Origin: Anaerolineaceae bacterium
Lineage (GTDB): Bacteria > Chloroflexota > Anaerolineae > Anaerolineales > Anaerolineaceae
Assembly (NCBI GenBank): GCA_012839565.1
Contig: DUMZ01000007.1
Location: forward strand, 1-64,000
DNA length: 64,000 nucleotides
Reading direction: 5' to 3'
Numbering within the stretch: the stretch's first letter is position 1; each line of letters opens with the position of its first letter. A program made the position numbers and the translations under genes. This document shows, in pieces, positions 8,750 to 19,114 of this stretch. Below the pieces are notes generated by a model. It made no database searches, had not been told where the DNA came from, and saw nothing but the letters and a program-made list of their open reading frames with translations.

Positions 8750-10420
8750 CTATTGTTCTGTTCCAGGAATTCCTGTTTTTATATACCACTCACATATGGT
8801 ATTGAAACGGTCACTGTGGTCATAAATCGGCCCCATAGATACATTTTGAATCGTATCCTTTACAGCATAATTGTAAACGGTGTAAAACAAGGGCAAGGAT
8901 GGTAAATCTTCCGCGAAAAGCACCTGGAAATTACGGTAAAGCCTGGTTCGAAGATCATAGTCACTGATAACACGCGCTTGTTCTATATATTCACTGGCAG
9001 TCGCATTGACCCAACCAGAATAATTTTGCCCTTCAGAAGCTGTGGCCTCACTCCAAAATGGATAGGGATCAGGGTCAGGCGTGGCAGAAAAATCAACATC
9101 AATCAACGCGGACTGGTAATTCCGCGCTTCCAATAGCGACAAAACTTCTTCATAAGGTCTAATATCCAGAACGACTTCAATACCAATTGTTTTCCAATTT
9201 CGTTCAACAATACTGGCGAGTGCTTCGTAGCGAAGATCATTTGGAACCAACAGTTGCAACTTCACTGCTTGTCCTTCAGCATCTCTTAATTTCATTGCGC
9301 CATCAATCTTCATCCCCAACCCTGCAATAAGTTGTCTTGCCAGGTCCGGATCATATCTAAATTGCGGTTGGCCGTCAAAAAACGCCCAGCTATCGGGAAT
9401 AAAAGGTCCAACAGCCAAAATACCCTGTCCGTATAAGACCTCATCAATCATGCCCTGGCGATTAATAGCAGCCATAAGTGCTTTTCTAAAATCCGCATCT
9501 GAAAGGTATGGCGCTTCAGTACTGTTATTGTTGAGGAATATTGTACTCAATTGAGCTTCCCGGCTAGAATATAAGTTCAAACCGGGCTGTGCCAACACAC
9601 GATTCATCTCGTTGGTAGATATACTCGACAAGCCATCGACTTCGCCACCCAAATAGGCTTGCAAAGCAGATTCGCGGTCAAAGTAATACCGGAAAGTAAC
9701 TTTATCAAGAAAAGGCCGGCCCTCAAAGTAAAAATCATTCGCCACTAATTCAACACCAATAATCTGAGATTCCTTGATGATTAATTCTGAAAAACGAAAA
9801 GGTCCTGAACCAACAGGCGATAGTGTAAATGGATGGTCTATCAATTCTTCAACGGTCTGTACAGTTAATAGATGCGATGGCAGTATTTGAAAGTTGAGAT
9901 AGTCAAAAAAAGCTGCGAAACTGTCCTGTAAGACAAATTCAATCGCGTCATCACCATGCACAATAACTTCCACATTAGGCCAAAATTCCCTTAGGTTTTG
10001 TGCGATATATGGACTTCCGCTTTGAATCAAGCTAACCGTAAAAGCGACATCATGACTGGTCACGGGCACACCATCATGCCAAACCGCCTTTTCGTTTATA
10101 AAAAAGGTGTAATGCGTGGCATCGTCCGAAACCGTCCAGTTTTGAGCCAGTTCCGGAACAGGCAGACCAACACTGTTATGCCGAATTAATCGGCTAAACA
10201 ACAGTCTGTCCACATCTCTGTCCACTTGGTTGTAATGGTCCAATAGTGGATTTAAACGGGAAAACTGCCCCACTAATGCTTCTGTATAGCTTCCACCACT
10301 AATGGGGCTGGGCGTTTCGATTACAGGACTTTCCGGTTTGTTTTGATAGAGAATCAAAATGACGCCAACGACTAACGCCGTTAGCAGAACGATAAGTAAT
10401 TGCCAGCGAAATTGTTTCAT
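8750..10420 (-). CDS. ABC transporter substrate-binding protein family 5 (peptide/oligopeptide)
   Basis: SBP_bac_5 features: LAQNWTVSDDATHYTFFINEKAVWHDGVPVTSHDVAFTV; N-terminal membrane anchor. Confidence 0.9.
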   Translation of the reverse strand: MKQFRWQLLIVLLTALVVGVILILYQNKPESPVIETPSPISGGSYTEALVGQFSRLNPLLDHYNQVDRDVDRLLFSRLIRHNSVGLPVPELAQNWTVSDDATHYTFFINEKAVWHDGVPVTSHDVAFTVSLIQSGSPYIAQNLREFWPNVEVIVHGDDAIEFVLQDSFAAFFDYLNFQILPSHLLTVQTVEELIDHPFTLSPVGSGPFRFSELIIKESQIIGVELVANDFYFEGRPFLDKVTFRYYFDRESALQAYLGGEVDGLSSISTNEMNRVLAQPGLNLYSSREAQLSTIFLNNNSTEAPYLSDADFRKALMAAINRQGMIDEVLYGQGILAVGPFIPDSWAFFDGQPQFRYDPDLARQLIAGLGMKIDGAMKLRDAEGQAVKLQLLVPNDLRYEALASIVERNWKTIGIEVVLDIRPYEEVLSLLEARNYQSALIDVDFSATPDPDPYPFWSEATASEGQNYSGWVNATASEYIEQARVISDYDLRTRLYRNFQVLFAEDLPSLPLFYTVYNYAVKDTIQNVSMGPIYDHSDRFNTICEWYIKTGIPGTEQ

Positions 10421-10424
10421 ATTA

Positions 10425-10461
10425 GAAAAAAGACGACCTTCGCACCTGGCGAGTCGTCTTA
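10425..10461 (-). terminator. Rho-independent terminator (downstream of secG)
   Basis: On the minus strand aagacgac...gtcgtctttttt hairpin with U tract. Confidence 0.65.
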
Positions 10462-10509
10462 TTCCTCCATATAATAGAATTGTCGCTACGCCATTAAAGC
10501 ATACGCGAC

Positions 10510-10734
10510 TTACTTAGTCAAAATGACACTTAGCAATGCCAGAATGATGAAAACAACACTTAAAGCGAGTGTGATATAAAACATCACTTTCTCAATACCG
10601 CGTCGCTGAGTGTAAACACCACCGGAATCGCCACCTGCCAGACCACCGAGTCCAATTCCCTTACTTTGCAGCAAAATGCTGATGATAAGGAAAATAGAAA
10701 CGATAATCATCGAAATATTAATTAAAGGGTTCAA
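10510..10734 (-). CDS. secG: Preprotein translocase subunit SecG
   Basis: 74 aa, two TM, ILLQSKGIGLGGLAGGDSGGVYTQRRGIEKVMFYIT; TTG start with GGAGG RBS. Confidence 0.9.
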   Translation of the reverse strand: MNPLINISMIIVSIFLIISILLQSKGIGLGGLAGGDSGGVYTQRRGIEKVMFYITLALSVVFIILALLSVILTK

Positions 10735-10875
10735 TTCTGCCTCCTACAATATGCATCATTGAATTATACTCAAGGATTAGAAATCGTCAACTTTTTTTGA
10801 ATATTATCCCTGCTTCTTAGCTCGAATTACCTTGAAACTTTAGACATAGCCGCTCAATTCTGCTATCATTAAGCC

Positions 10876-11218
10876 GTTCAGGTTGGTTGAATGTGCGCGC
10901 TCTTCGCAGAGTGAGGAAAGTCCGTACACCACAGAGCAGGATGCCAGGTAACACCTGGAGAGGCGTAAGCTTTTGGATTAGGGCCACAGAAACATACCGC
11001 GTTGCAATACGTAAGGTTGAAAAGGTGGTGTAAGAGACCACCGGCGGGTTTGGTAACAAGCCCGGCTAGGTAACCCCCATCCGGTGCAAGGTCAAACAGG
11101 AAAGAGAGTTGGCTCGGCTCATCAGATTTCCGGGTAGACCGCAAGAGCAGTTCGGTGACGTCCTGCCCAGATAGATGCGCATTCTCGACAGAATACGGCT
11201 TACAGACCAACCTGAACA
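10876..11218 (+). ncRNA. rnpB: RNase P RNA, bacterial class A
   Basis: P1 helix gttcaggttggt / accaacctgaac perfectly complementary; gaggaaagtcc; conserved cagatagatg and acagaatacggcttaca. Confidence 0.95.
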
Positions 11219-11285
11219 GGGAACTTTTAGCATACCAAAAACGTTTTATAGTTGCATTTTTGATGATGCTATGGAGAAAACCATT

Positions 11286-12962
11286 ATGAGTAAAAAAGCC
11301 CTTCCAATCGCAACAGTCGCATTAGTGCTTACAACACTGTTCGCCTTTCTTTTAATTGCATCCTGTGCCGGCAAGCAGGAACCAGATTTATCGATAGAAA
11401 TTTCAGAACCTAAAACCGGCGAACAGTTTTATACATTTCAGGAAGTTTTCATCAAATCGGTCATTTCAGGCAATGAAAGCTGGTCGCGCGTTGAACTATG
11501 GGTCAACAATCAACTTATCCGCAGCGATACAGCAGCCCGTATTCAAAGCAACCACGTTACGCAATCCTGGTTGCCATTGCAAGCTTTGCCTACCCTGCTT
11601 GAAGTCCGGGTTTACAATCGGGCTGGAACAAAATACGTCAGCGATGACATCGCAATATCCATCATCGATAAACCTAACACCCTTACGCCTGAGCCGACGC
11701 CTATGCCTGGCGAACCCACACCGAGCAATGTCCCGACCCAGGAAAACTGCACTACCGCGGCAACCTTACTGGCGGATTTAAGTATTCCAAGTGGAACTGA
11801 ACTAAAGCCTGGCGAAAGATTTACCAAAAGCTGGCGTATTCACAATAATGGTACCTGCGACTGGGTTGACTATAAACTGGTTTACATCAGTGGCAGCCTT
11901 ATGGGTGGCAATTCTCCCAGTCTGTTGCGGACTGTTAAAGCTGATGAAGTGATTGATATCGCCCTTGAACTCGTGGCGCCAAGTTTCCCCGGTGAATATA
12001 CTGGCGTTTGGAAAATTCAAACCGACAAAGGCACACTTCTTAACACCGAACTGATGTATCGCATCATCATTCCTGCGCCAACCGCTACACCCAGCCCGAC
12101 CGCGACCCAGACACCAACCCCAACACCTACCTTTACACCAACAGCAACCGCTACGCTTGTGCCAACTGCAACTCACACAGCGACACCACAACCGACACTA
12201 GAACCCACTCCAACCGGTCCATACACACTAATTGCCATGAACCCCCAGGATATCGCCAGGGGAGCAGCAGTTGAACTTTCGGTATCTTGTAATGACGTTG
12301 GCGGGCAAGCCATTAGCGGCGGTTACACTGTTACGGATGGGATTACCGTGCAAGCCAGTCAGCTTGTTGAAAATGGATGGTCAATCATTGCTAAAAACAA
12401 CAGCAATCAAAAACAGCGAATCAGCGTTCACGTTACCTGTCTGATTGACCAAAATCTTAAACGTCAACTACAAAGCCTGAGCGCGACTGCGACACCTAAT
12501 GAAACCACGGAACTTGAAATTGACAGCACTGGCATGGTAGCAGGCGTCGGTTACGCTTTAGACCCCAACAATCGTCTTACACTTCTCACGCTTGACAGCG
12601 AAACCTATAAAGCAAAAATGACTGTACATAACCCGACTAATCAAGAGATTGAATTTAGCTTACAAAATATCAGTCTCAGTCAAAGTACGTACCAAAACCG
12701 GACTGTTTTCACACGAACAGACAAAATCAAACCTGGAGAAACCAAGCAAATTAATCTTAGTTGCAATCACGGATTAGCCCTTGGCGCGACATTTGAAAAT
12801 CCCAATAATCTGATGATCAACATCAATCGCCCAACGCTTAATGGATGGCTATTTGAAGTCAAGAACAAAACGTTTACCGAACAGGACTTCATCAGCACAC
12901 TGATATGCTTTGATGATGGCAGTAAGACAATCCAGCCAATTGATGATTTTCAATTACAATAG
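11286..12962 (+). CDS. Lipoprotein with NBR1-Ig-like domain and Thr/Pro-rich linker
   Basis: MSKKALPIATVALVLTTLFAFLLIASCAG lipobox; KPGERFTKSWRIHNNGTCDWVDYKLVYISG; PTATPSPTATQTPTPTPTF linker. The listed ORF start 11175 lies inside rnpB. Confidence 0.8.
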   Translation: MSKKALPIATVALVLTTLFAFLLIASCAGKQEPDLSIEISEPKTGEQFYTFQEVFIKSVISGNESWSRVELWVNNQLIRSDTAARIQSNHVTQSWLPLQALPTLLEVRVYNRAGTKYVSDDIAISIIDKPNTLTPEPTPMPGEPTPSNVPTQENCTTAATLLADLSIPSGTELKPGERFTKSWRIHNNGTCDWVDYKLVYISGSLMGGNSPSLLRTVKADEVIDIALELVAPSFPGEYTGVWKIQTDKGTLLNTELMYRIIIPAPTATPSPTATQTPTPTPTFTPTATATLVPTATHTATPQPTLEPTPTGPYTLIAMNPQDIARGAAVELSVSCNDVGGQAISGGYTVTDGITVQASQLVENGWSIIAKNNSNQKQRISVHVTCLIDQNLKRQLQSLSATATPNETTELEIDSTGMVAGVGYALDPNNRLTLLTLDSETYKAKMTVHNPTNQEIEFSLQNISLSQSTYQNRTVFTRTDKIKPGETKQINLSCNHGLALGATFENPNNLMININRPTLNGWLFEVKNKTFTEQDFISTLICFDDGSKTIQPIDDFQLQ

Positions 12963-12979
12963 GAAGAAATAAATCTGGG

Positions 12980-13015
12980 AAAAAGGACGCTTGAAAATCT
13001 TATGCGTCCTTTTTT
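12980..13015. terminator. Intrinsic terminator at a convergent junction, right arm encoding the recF C-terminus
   Basis: aaaaaggacgc (12980-12990) / gcgtccttttt (13004-13014), 11-bp stem; recF stop codon at 13000-13002. Confidence 0.8.
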
Positions 13016-14205
13016 ACTATGCCTTCATGAACGTCCCATGTATCACAGGCTGCGACAAATTCAGGCGAGAACATACTTTTATCAGTTGTAGTTAGCATCG
13101 CCTGTTCCACATCCTCAATCAGGTTTAATAGATCATTACGCCGTTCTGTGTCAAGCTCAGCCATAATCTCATCCAGAAGCAAAACGGGCGTATCCCCAAT
13201 ACGACTTTTCATCCAGGCAACTTCAGCAAATTTAAGGGAAAGCAATGCGCTTCTTGTCTGACCCCGTGAACCATAATATCCCAAATCAATCCCGTTACTT
13301 AAAAACCGAAATTCATCGCGATGTGGCCCTATCGTTGTAACACCACGTGCCAGATCCTGACGTCGGTTTTTCACAAAGGCACCCTTCAAACCCGATTCAA
13401 GTTCTTGTTGGCTTACACCACTAAAACTTTTCGCCGCTTGCACAGGTAAGAAAAGCTGATTTGAATCGCTAGCCAAAGGGTCATAACTGGGCTGATATTG
13501 AAAGCGCAAGACTTCGGCTTCTCTCGTCAGCCGATGATGAATTCCCAGACCATGTCGTTCCAACTCATCCAGGCAACGGATACGCGCCTGCATAATGACA
13601 GCACCATGCACAGCAAGCATATCATCCCAGGCTTCCAACTGCCCTAAGTCGCCATTGTTCTCAAATAGAGCTTTAAGCAGTGCATTTCGCTGACTTAATG
13701 CCTTGTTATACTGAATTAGATTACGCGCATAGCCCGGTTCAACTTGTGTAAGGATTTCGTCCAGATACGCCCTTCGGTCAGATGGCGAGCCTTCAATAAT
13801 ACGCGACATTTGTGGCAGAAAGTTGACTACATTAAACTTTCCATACAGTTCACTGATACGCTTTTGCACGCCATCAAACAAGACTTGCTTTCTAAATTTA
13901 GCCTGACTTTGTCCGGTATATTCCTGGATAAGGCGCACTTCAATCGTATGGCTTTGTTCCTGTCTCTCAAACTCTCCGATAATCCGTCCTACCATAATCG
14001 GTTCAACTGGCATATTAAAATTGAGCAATTGTCGGTCGTGGCTGGCATGAAAAGATGAAAAGTTTGCTAAAAAAGCGATAGCTTCCAAAATGCTCGTCTT
14101 TCCCTGAGCGTTTTTTCCAGTAAACAAGATGACCCGCCTGGGAAATTCCAAGTCCAGACGGGTAAAAGAACGGAAATGTGTCAGGGAAAGGCGTTTTAAA
14201 TGCAT
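13000..14205 (-). CDS. recF: DNA replication and repair protein RecF
   Basis: MHLKRLSLTHFRSF, GKNAQGKTSILEAI Walker A, SRGQTRSALLSLKFAE, LLLDEIMAELD. Confidence 0.95.
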   Translation of the reverse strand: MHLKRLSLTHFRSFTRLDLEFPRRVILFTGKNAQGKTSILEAIAFLANFSSFHASHDRQLLNFNMPVEPIMVGRIIGEFERQEQSHTIEVRLIQEYTGQSQAKFRKQVLFDGVQKRISELYGKFNVVNFLPQMSRIIEGSPSDRRAYLDEILTQVEPGYARNLIQYNKALSQRNALLKALFENNGDLGQLEAWDDMLAVHGAVIMQARIRCLDELERHGLGIHHRLTREAEVLRFQYQPSYDPLASDSNQLFLPVQAAKSFSGVSQQELESGLKGAFVKNRRQDLARGVTTIGPHRDEFRFLSNGIDLGYYGSRGQTRSALLSLKFAEVAWMKSRIGDTPVLLLDEIMAELDTERRNDLLNLIEDVEQAMLTTTDKSMFSPEFVAACDTWDVHEGIVKKDA

Positions 14206-14206
14206 A

Positions 14207-14728
14207 TTAGTTTTCTGGTTCTGGTTCTATATCATTTATTTCTTTATCTGATGGTTCATAAACTTCAGTGGCTTTATCAATGTAAAGAACCCCATCCAAA
14301 TGGTCCATTTCATGTTGAAAAATACGTGCCAGCCAGCCATCAGCCTTGATTTTTATGCTTTTTCCGAAACGGTTTTGCGCTTTTACAGTTACTTCGTTCC
14401 AGCGTTCAACCATGCCCACAAAACCAGGCACACTCAAACATCCTTCCAAATCCGATGTCGTATCATCAGAATGGTAAACAATCTCTGGATTAACCAAAAC
14501 ATATGCCTTTGGCTTGGCGTTTTCAACTTCAGCATCCGCATATTCAACCACGACAACGCGCTGACTCACACCTATTTGTGGCGCGGCAAGTCCCACGCCA
14601 GGTGCTTCGCGCATAATCATAAACATATCTTCAATCAAGTCTTGAAAATCCTTATCAAATACACTCACCTTTTTCGCCTTCCTGCGTAAAAAAGGATTTG
14701 GGTGAGTAATAATTTCATACTTTTCCAT
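14207..14728 (-). CDS. def: Peptide deformylase
   Basis: GVGLAAPQIG, EGCLSVPG, FQHEMDHLDG. Confidence 0.97.
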   Translation of the reverse strand: MEKYEIITHPNPFLRRKAKKVSVFDKDFQDLIEDMFMIMREAPGVGLAAPQIGVSQRVVVVEYADAEVENAKPKAYVLVNPEIVYHSDDTTSDLEGCLSVPGFVGMVERWNEVTVKAQNRFGKSIKIKADGWLARIFQHEMDHLDGVLYIDKATEVYEPSDKEINDIEPEPEN

Positions 14729-14772
14729 AATTAATCTCCAGCTTAGTTATACCATCATGCACAGGCCAAATT

Positions 14773-15432
14773 CTAGTATTTTGTTAGCACTTGTCCATTG
14801 TCATACGTCAGATATTCTGGAAAAACATGTTTTAGAATAACCATTGCCAGTGGAAACGTAATCACTCCATATACAATGCCACTGGGCAAATCCCAAAACA
14901 CATGCTGTTTCACCAATAGAATAGACGCAAGAATCATCACTGAATAGAAAACTGAGAAAACTTTATATCCTGGCTTAAACTTTGAACGTAATACCGTCAT
15001 AATCAAAACCATCGTTGTTAAAGCATGCACCGATGGAAAGCCGGCATAATGGTTATCCACATGATAGGTTAATGCGACCAGTTTATCAAAGATAGAATCG
15101 CCTAAATGAATCGCCCGGGGAACATCCGTTTGAAAAACGATAAAAGTCAAATAAGCAGCAAACTGACCAACTATCAAATGCATCATATATTTACGATATT
15201 CAATTCTTTGCGTTTTATATAAAGCAAAAGCATTCGCCATCAAAAAAGGAAACCAACTGTGATAAATCAAGATAAATTGTGGCACATACGGAATAACATC
15301 ATCAACAGGCGAATAAAGATTCCGCACAATGCCGATGGGACGATTCAACAGTCCAAAAATCGGCAAGCTTAGTAAATAAATCAGGATAAGTAAAAAGTCT
15401 TTGTTTTTGAACAGATTCTTCATTCTTTTCAT
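14773..15432 (-). CDS. PAP2-superfamily membrane protein (phosphatase or inositolphosphotransferase-like)
   Basis: Multiple TM; GFPSVHALTTMV and HVFWDLPSG motifs; start uncertain (ORF extends to 15489 through a hairpin). Confidence 0.7.
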   Translation of the reverse strand: MKRMKNLFKNKDFLLILIYLLSLPIFGLLNRPIGIVRNLYSPVDDVIPYVPQFILIYHSWFPFLMANAFALYKTQRIEYRKYMMHLIVGQFAAYLTFIVFQTDVPRAIHLGDSIFDKLVALTYHVDNHYAGFPSVHALTTMVLIMTVLRSKFKPGYKVFSVFYSVMILASILLVKQHVFWDLPSGIVYGVITFPLAMVILKHVFPEYLTYDNGQVLTKY

Positions 15433-15468
15433 AAACTTAGGGTCTAGTAAATACTTCTCTTTAATAAT

Positions 15469-15502
15469 CAACACACGGGCGATAAACATTACCCGTGTGT
15501 TG
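15469..15502 (-). terminator. Terminator-like hairpin downstream of clpC
   Basis: caacacacggg / cccgtgtgttg perfect 11-bp stem, 12-nt loop; weak U tract on the minus strand. Confidence 0.5.
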
Positions 15503-15520
15503 TTCTGGTTCTGTATTATG

Positions 15521-17974
15521 TTAATTGTCTTCAGCCTTATCGCTTGGTGCCGTACTAAAGGTCAATGTATCATCACCTTCTTTATGTCGGGCAATGACTT
15601 TATCGCCTTCTTTAAACTCTCCAGCCAACAATTTACTGGCCAAGGGACTTTCAACAAACTTTTGCAAAGCGCGCACAATCGGTCTGGCACCAAACGAAGC
15701 GTCAAAACTCTCATCAGCCAGCCAATTAACCGCGCTTTCATCCATTTCTAAAGTCAAGCCAAATTCAGCCATGCGCTCGCCAAGTTCTTTCACCTGCAAA
15801 CCAACAATACTGCGCAGGTTTTCCTTGCTTAATGGCGAGAAGATAATAATTTCGTCAATCCGGTTGAGAAATTCGGGTCTAAAGGCTTCTTTCAACGCGT
15901 TTTGGATCTTATCGTGCGCAGCTTTTTCGTCATCGTCTCCACTCTTATCGATGAAACCAAGCGTACCGCCCTTGCGCACAAATTCAGTACCAAGGTTACT
16001 GGTCATGATTAAAACCGTATTTCTAAAGTCAACCACTCTGCCCTGTCCATCAGTCAATCGTCCATCGTCCAGAATCTGCAATAGCGCGTTCCAAACTTCA
16101 GGGTGGGCTTTTTCAATTTCATCAAACAGGACTACCCGATATGGTCGTCTTCGGACAGCTTCAGTAAGCTGACCACCTTCTTCAAATCCAACATATCCAG
16201 GTGGCGCGCCAAAAAGTCGCGAAACTGTGTGTTGCTCCCGATATTCGCTCATGTCTATGCGCACTAATGCTTCTTCATCATCAAACAGGAATTCAGCTAA
16301 TACTTTTGCTAGTTCCGTCTTACCCACACCAGAAGGTCCGATAAAGATAAACGAGCCAATCGGTCGGTCGGGATTCTTAAGACCTGAGCGGGCGCGTCGA
16401 ATTGCATCAGAAATAGCTGCGATGGCTTCTTCCTGTCCAATAATTTTTTCAGATAAGCGGCTTTCCATTTGAAGCAACTTTTGAGATTCCGATTCCATGA
16501 GTTGCGTCAAAGGGATACCTGTCCATTGATGAATGACATCTGCGATATCTTCCGCATCCACGACATCATCCAGTTTCATCTCGCTTTCCCAATGCGCGCG
16601 ACTTTCATTAAAACTTTCCTCAAGTCGCAAGCGTTCAGCTTTTAGTTTTACAGCGCGTTCATAATCACGTTCCAAGCCAGCTTGTTCTTCTTCAGCTGCC
16701 AAACGGTCAATTTCTTTCTTTTCTTCACGTAATTCTTCAGGCAAAGAAAATAGCGCCACACGCAATTTCGCTGCGGCTTCGTCCATCAAGTCAATCGCTT
16801 TATCAGGCAATTTCCGTTCCGTCATATAACGCGAACTTAATTTCGCAGCAGCATTCAAAGCTTCATCAGAAAGAGTGACATTATGATGGGCTTCATATCG
16901 GTCACGTAGGCTTTTTAGCATATTGACGGTGTCATCAATGCTGGGTTCTTCTACATAGATAGGTGCGAAACGGCGTTCCAGCGCGGCATCTTTCTCAATA
17001 TACTTGCGATATTCATCCAATGTCGTCGCGCCAACACATTGCAAATCGCCTCTTGCCAAAGCAGGTTTCAGCATATTCGAAGCGTCCATCGCGCCTTGTG
17101 CTGCCCCCGCCCCAACCACAGTATGCAATTCATCAATGAAAAGAATAATCTCACCATCGGAGTTTTGCACTTCTTCGAGCGTGTTCTTCAAGCGTTCTTC
17201 AAACTCACCTCTAAAACGGGTACCCGCAACCATCGCGCCTAAGTCCAAAGCAACAACCCTTTTGCCACTCAGAATTTCAGGTACGTCATCGTTCGCGATT
17301 TTCTGGGCCAGTCCTTCAGCAATCGCTGTCTTTCCGACACCAGCTTCACCGATAAGTACTGGATTGTTTTTAGTACGTCTGCTCAAGATGGTTATCAAAC
17401 GCAATATTTCTGAATCACGGCCATAAATCGGATCAAGCTTGCCATCTTTGGCTGCCTGGGTAAGGTCGCGCGAATATTTTTCAAGCGTTTTATATTGTCC
17501 GCTTCCAGTCCGAGCCCCTTTTTTACCACCACGCAGTTCATGGATAGCATCCGTCACGGCTTGATGGGTAATGTTATGGGATTCCAACAACCGCGCCAGT
17601 TGGGTATTTCTCTCAGCAAGTATAGCCAGAAGCAAGTGTTCGGTTGAAATGTATTCATCACCTAATCGCGTTGCTTCAGTTTTTGCCAGGTCTACGACCA
17701 TTTTCACACGTGGTGTCAGGAAAATTTGCCCACTCGCCCCTCCAAAAATATTCGCCTTAGGTGTCGTGCGCAAGATTTCATCAAGCCGGTCAACCACAGC
17801 AATGGTATCAACCTTAAGCATCTCAAAGATTTGGCTAACAATCCCATCGGGTTGCTCAATGAGAGCCAGCAAAATATGCTCAGAATCGACTTGATTGTGC
17901 CCATAGCGTGTAATGATTTCCGCGGCGCGGGCAGCGGCATCCTGGGCTCTTTCTGAAAATTTATCAAAACGCAT
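15521..17974 (-). CDS. clpC: ATP-dependent Clp protease ATP-binding subunit ClpC
   Basis: Clp_N repeats, [31 protein letters not shown]-like region between the AAA modules ([19 protein letters not shown]). Confidence 0.93.
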   Translation of the reverse strand: MRFDKFSERAQDAAARAAEIITRYGHNQVDSEHILLALIEQPDGIVSQIFEMLKVDTIAVVDRLDEILRTTPKANIFGGASGQIFLTPRVKMVVDLAKTEATRLGDEYISTEHLLLAILAERNTQLARLLESHNITHQAVTDAIHELRGGKKGARTGSGQYKTLEKYSRDLTQAAKDGKLDPIYGRDSEILRLITILSRRTKNNPVLIGEAGVGKTAIAEGLAQKIANDDVPEILSGKRVVALDLGAMVAGTRFRGEFEERLKNTLEEVQNSDGEIILFIDELHTVVGAGAAQGAMDASNMLKPALARGDLQCVGATTLDEYRKYIEKDAALERRFAPIYVEEPSIDDTVNMLKSLRDRYEAHHNVTLSDEALNAAAKLSSRYMTERKLPDKAIDLMDEAAAKLRVALFSLPEELREEKKEIDRLAAEEEQAGLERDYERAVKLKAERLRLEESFNESRAHWESEMKLDDVVDAEDIADVIHQWTGIPLTQLMESESQKLLQMESRLSEKIIGQEEAIAAISDAIRRARSGLKNPDRPIGSFIFIGPSGVGKTELAKVLAEFLFDDEEALVRIDMSEYREQHTVSRLFGAPPGYVGFEEGGQLTEAVRRRPYRVVLFDEIEKAHPEVWNALLQILDDGRLTDGQGRVVDFRNTVLIMTSNLGTEFVRKGGTLGFIDKSGDDDEKAAHDKIQNALKEAFRPEFLNRIDEIIIFSPLSKENLRSIVGLQVKELGERMAEFGLTLEMDESAVNWLADESFDASFGARPIVRALQKFVESPLASKLLAGEFKEGDKVIARHKEGDDTLTFSTAPSDKAEDN

Positions 17975-18072
17975 CATAGTTTTGTTCCTCTTTTATTTCT
18001 TTTATCTGTACCTTTATTTATCAGTATCAGTGTAGCCAAGAATTATTAGATTAACCTTAAGATTCCTGTTGT

Positions 18073-19095
18073 TTACAGTAAAAGCATCGCATCGCCAAAT
18101 GAAAAGAAACGATAATTCAACTCTATAGCTGTTTTATACAATGCTAAAATCGTTTCTCGGCCAACGAACGCGCTTACCAGCATTAAAAGTGTGGATTTCG
18201 GCAAATGAAAATTCGTAATCATGCCATCTATAACTTTGAATTGATATCCAGGTAATATAAAAAGTGATGTATCCCCTTGCCAGGATCTTAAAGCGCCATT
18301 TTCACTTACTTGCGCCAGAGTCTCCAAAGTCCGAACTGCGGTGGTACCAACCGCAATCACACGCCCACCGTTAGCTTTCGTTTGTGCAATCATTTCAACA
18401 GTTTCCTGTGGCACAGAACACCATTCGGTGTGAATATGATGTTCATACGGATTGTCTTCAGTAACTGGTAAAAAGGTATCCAAGCCAACTTGCAAATCAA
18501 CAGTTGCCATACTGACGCCTTTATCTTTCAGCTGTTGGATAAGCTCTGGCGTAAAATGCAAACCCGCCGTAGGCGCAGCAGCAGAACCTGGCGTCTTATT
18601 AAACACGGTTTGATAACGCTCCGGATCGCCTTCATAACCATGAATATACGGCGGCAACGGGACATGTCCAGCTTTATCAAAAAAAAGTTCTATAGCTTCA
18701 TCAAAGCGGACAATCCGTTTAGCGCCCTCCAAAACGGCAATAACTTCAGCTTCCGGTCCGTTTTCAATACGCAATCGCCGGCCTATCTTCATGCCACTGC
18801 CACCGATTAAACACGACCATTCAAGTTCGCCTTGCTTTTGCAATAGCAAAACTTCAATGTGTCCTAAGCCTGGCAGTTTTTGGCCATATAAACGCGCAGG
18901 AATGACCCGTGTTTGGTTGACGACTAACAAATCCCCCGTATGCAGATAGTCAACAATATCATAAAAATGCTTATGTTCAATTTTTCCCGATGCTCTTTCA
19001 TAAACAAACAAACGGGAGTGGTCGCGCGGTTCCACAGGCGTTTGCGCAATCTGATTTTCTGGCAGGTAATAATCAAAATCGTTGGTTTTAAGCAT
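18073..19095 (-). CDS. queA: tRNA preQ1(34) S-adenosylmethionine ribosyltransferase-isomerase
   Basis: DYYLPENQIAQTPVEPRDHSRL, AAPTAGLHFT, TNFHLPKSTLLMLV. Confidence 0.97.
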   Translation of the reverse strand: MLKTNDFDYYLPENQIAQTPVEPRDHSRLFVYERASGKIEHKHFYDIVDYLHTGDLLVVNQTRVIPARLYGQKLPGLGHIEVLLLQKQGELEWSCLIGGSGMKIGRRLRIENGPEAEVIAVLEGAKRIVRFDEAIELFFDKAGHVPLPPYIHGYEGDPERYQTVFNKTPGSAAAPTAGLHFTPELIQQLKDKGVSMATVDLQVGLDTFLPVTEDNPYEHHIHTEWCSVPQETVEMIAQTKANGGRVIAVGTTAVRTLETLAQVSENGALRSWQGDTSLFILPGYQFKVIDGMITNFHLPKSTLLMLVSAFVGRETILALYKTAIELNYRFFSFGDAMLLL

Positions 19096-19114
19096 CGTAA
19101 TTAATTTGGCAGGC

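Noticed and set aside
10817-11210. Minus-strand ORFs 10817..11059 and 10878..11210
   Set aside because: They lie across RNase P RNA; open frames are incidental to the structured ncRNA.
11175-11285. N-terminal extension of ORF 11175..12962
   Set aside because: It starts inside the rnpB 3' end; the lipoprotein signal peptide begins at 11286.
12080-12220. Low-complexity ACC/ACA-rich stretch as a microsatellite or CRISPR-like repeat
   Set aside because: In-frame Thr/Pro stalk of the lipoprotein; irregular units without spacers.
15525-16172. Long antisense ORFs such as 15525..16172 (215 aa) opposite clpC
   Set aside because: Antisense to a strongly conserved CDS; Ser/Thr/Arg-rich composition typical of spurious complement-strand frames.
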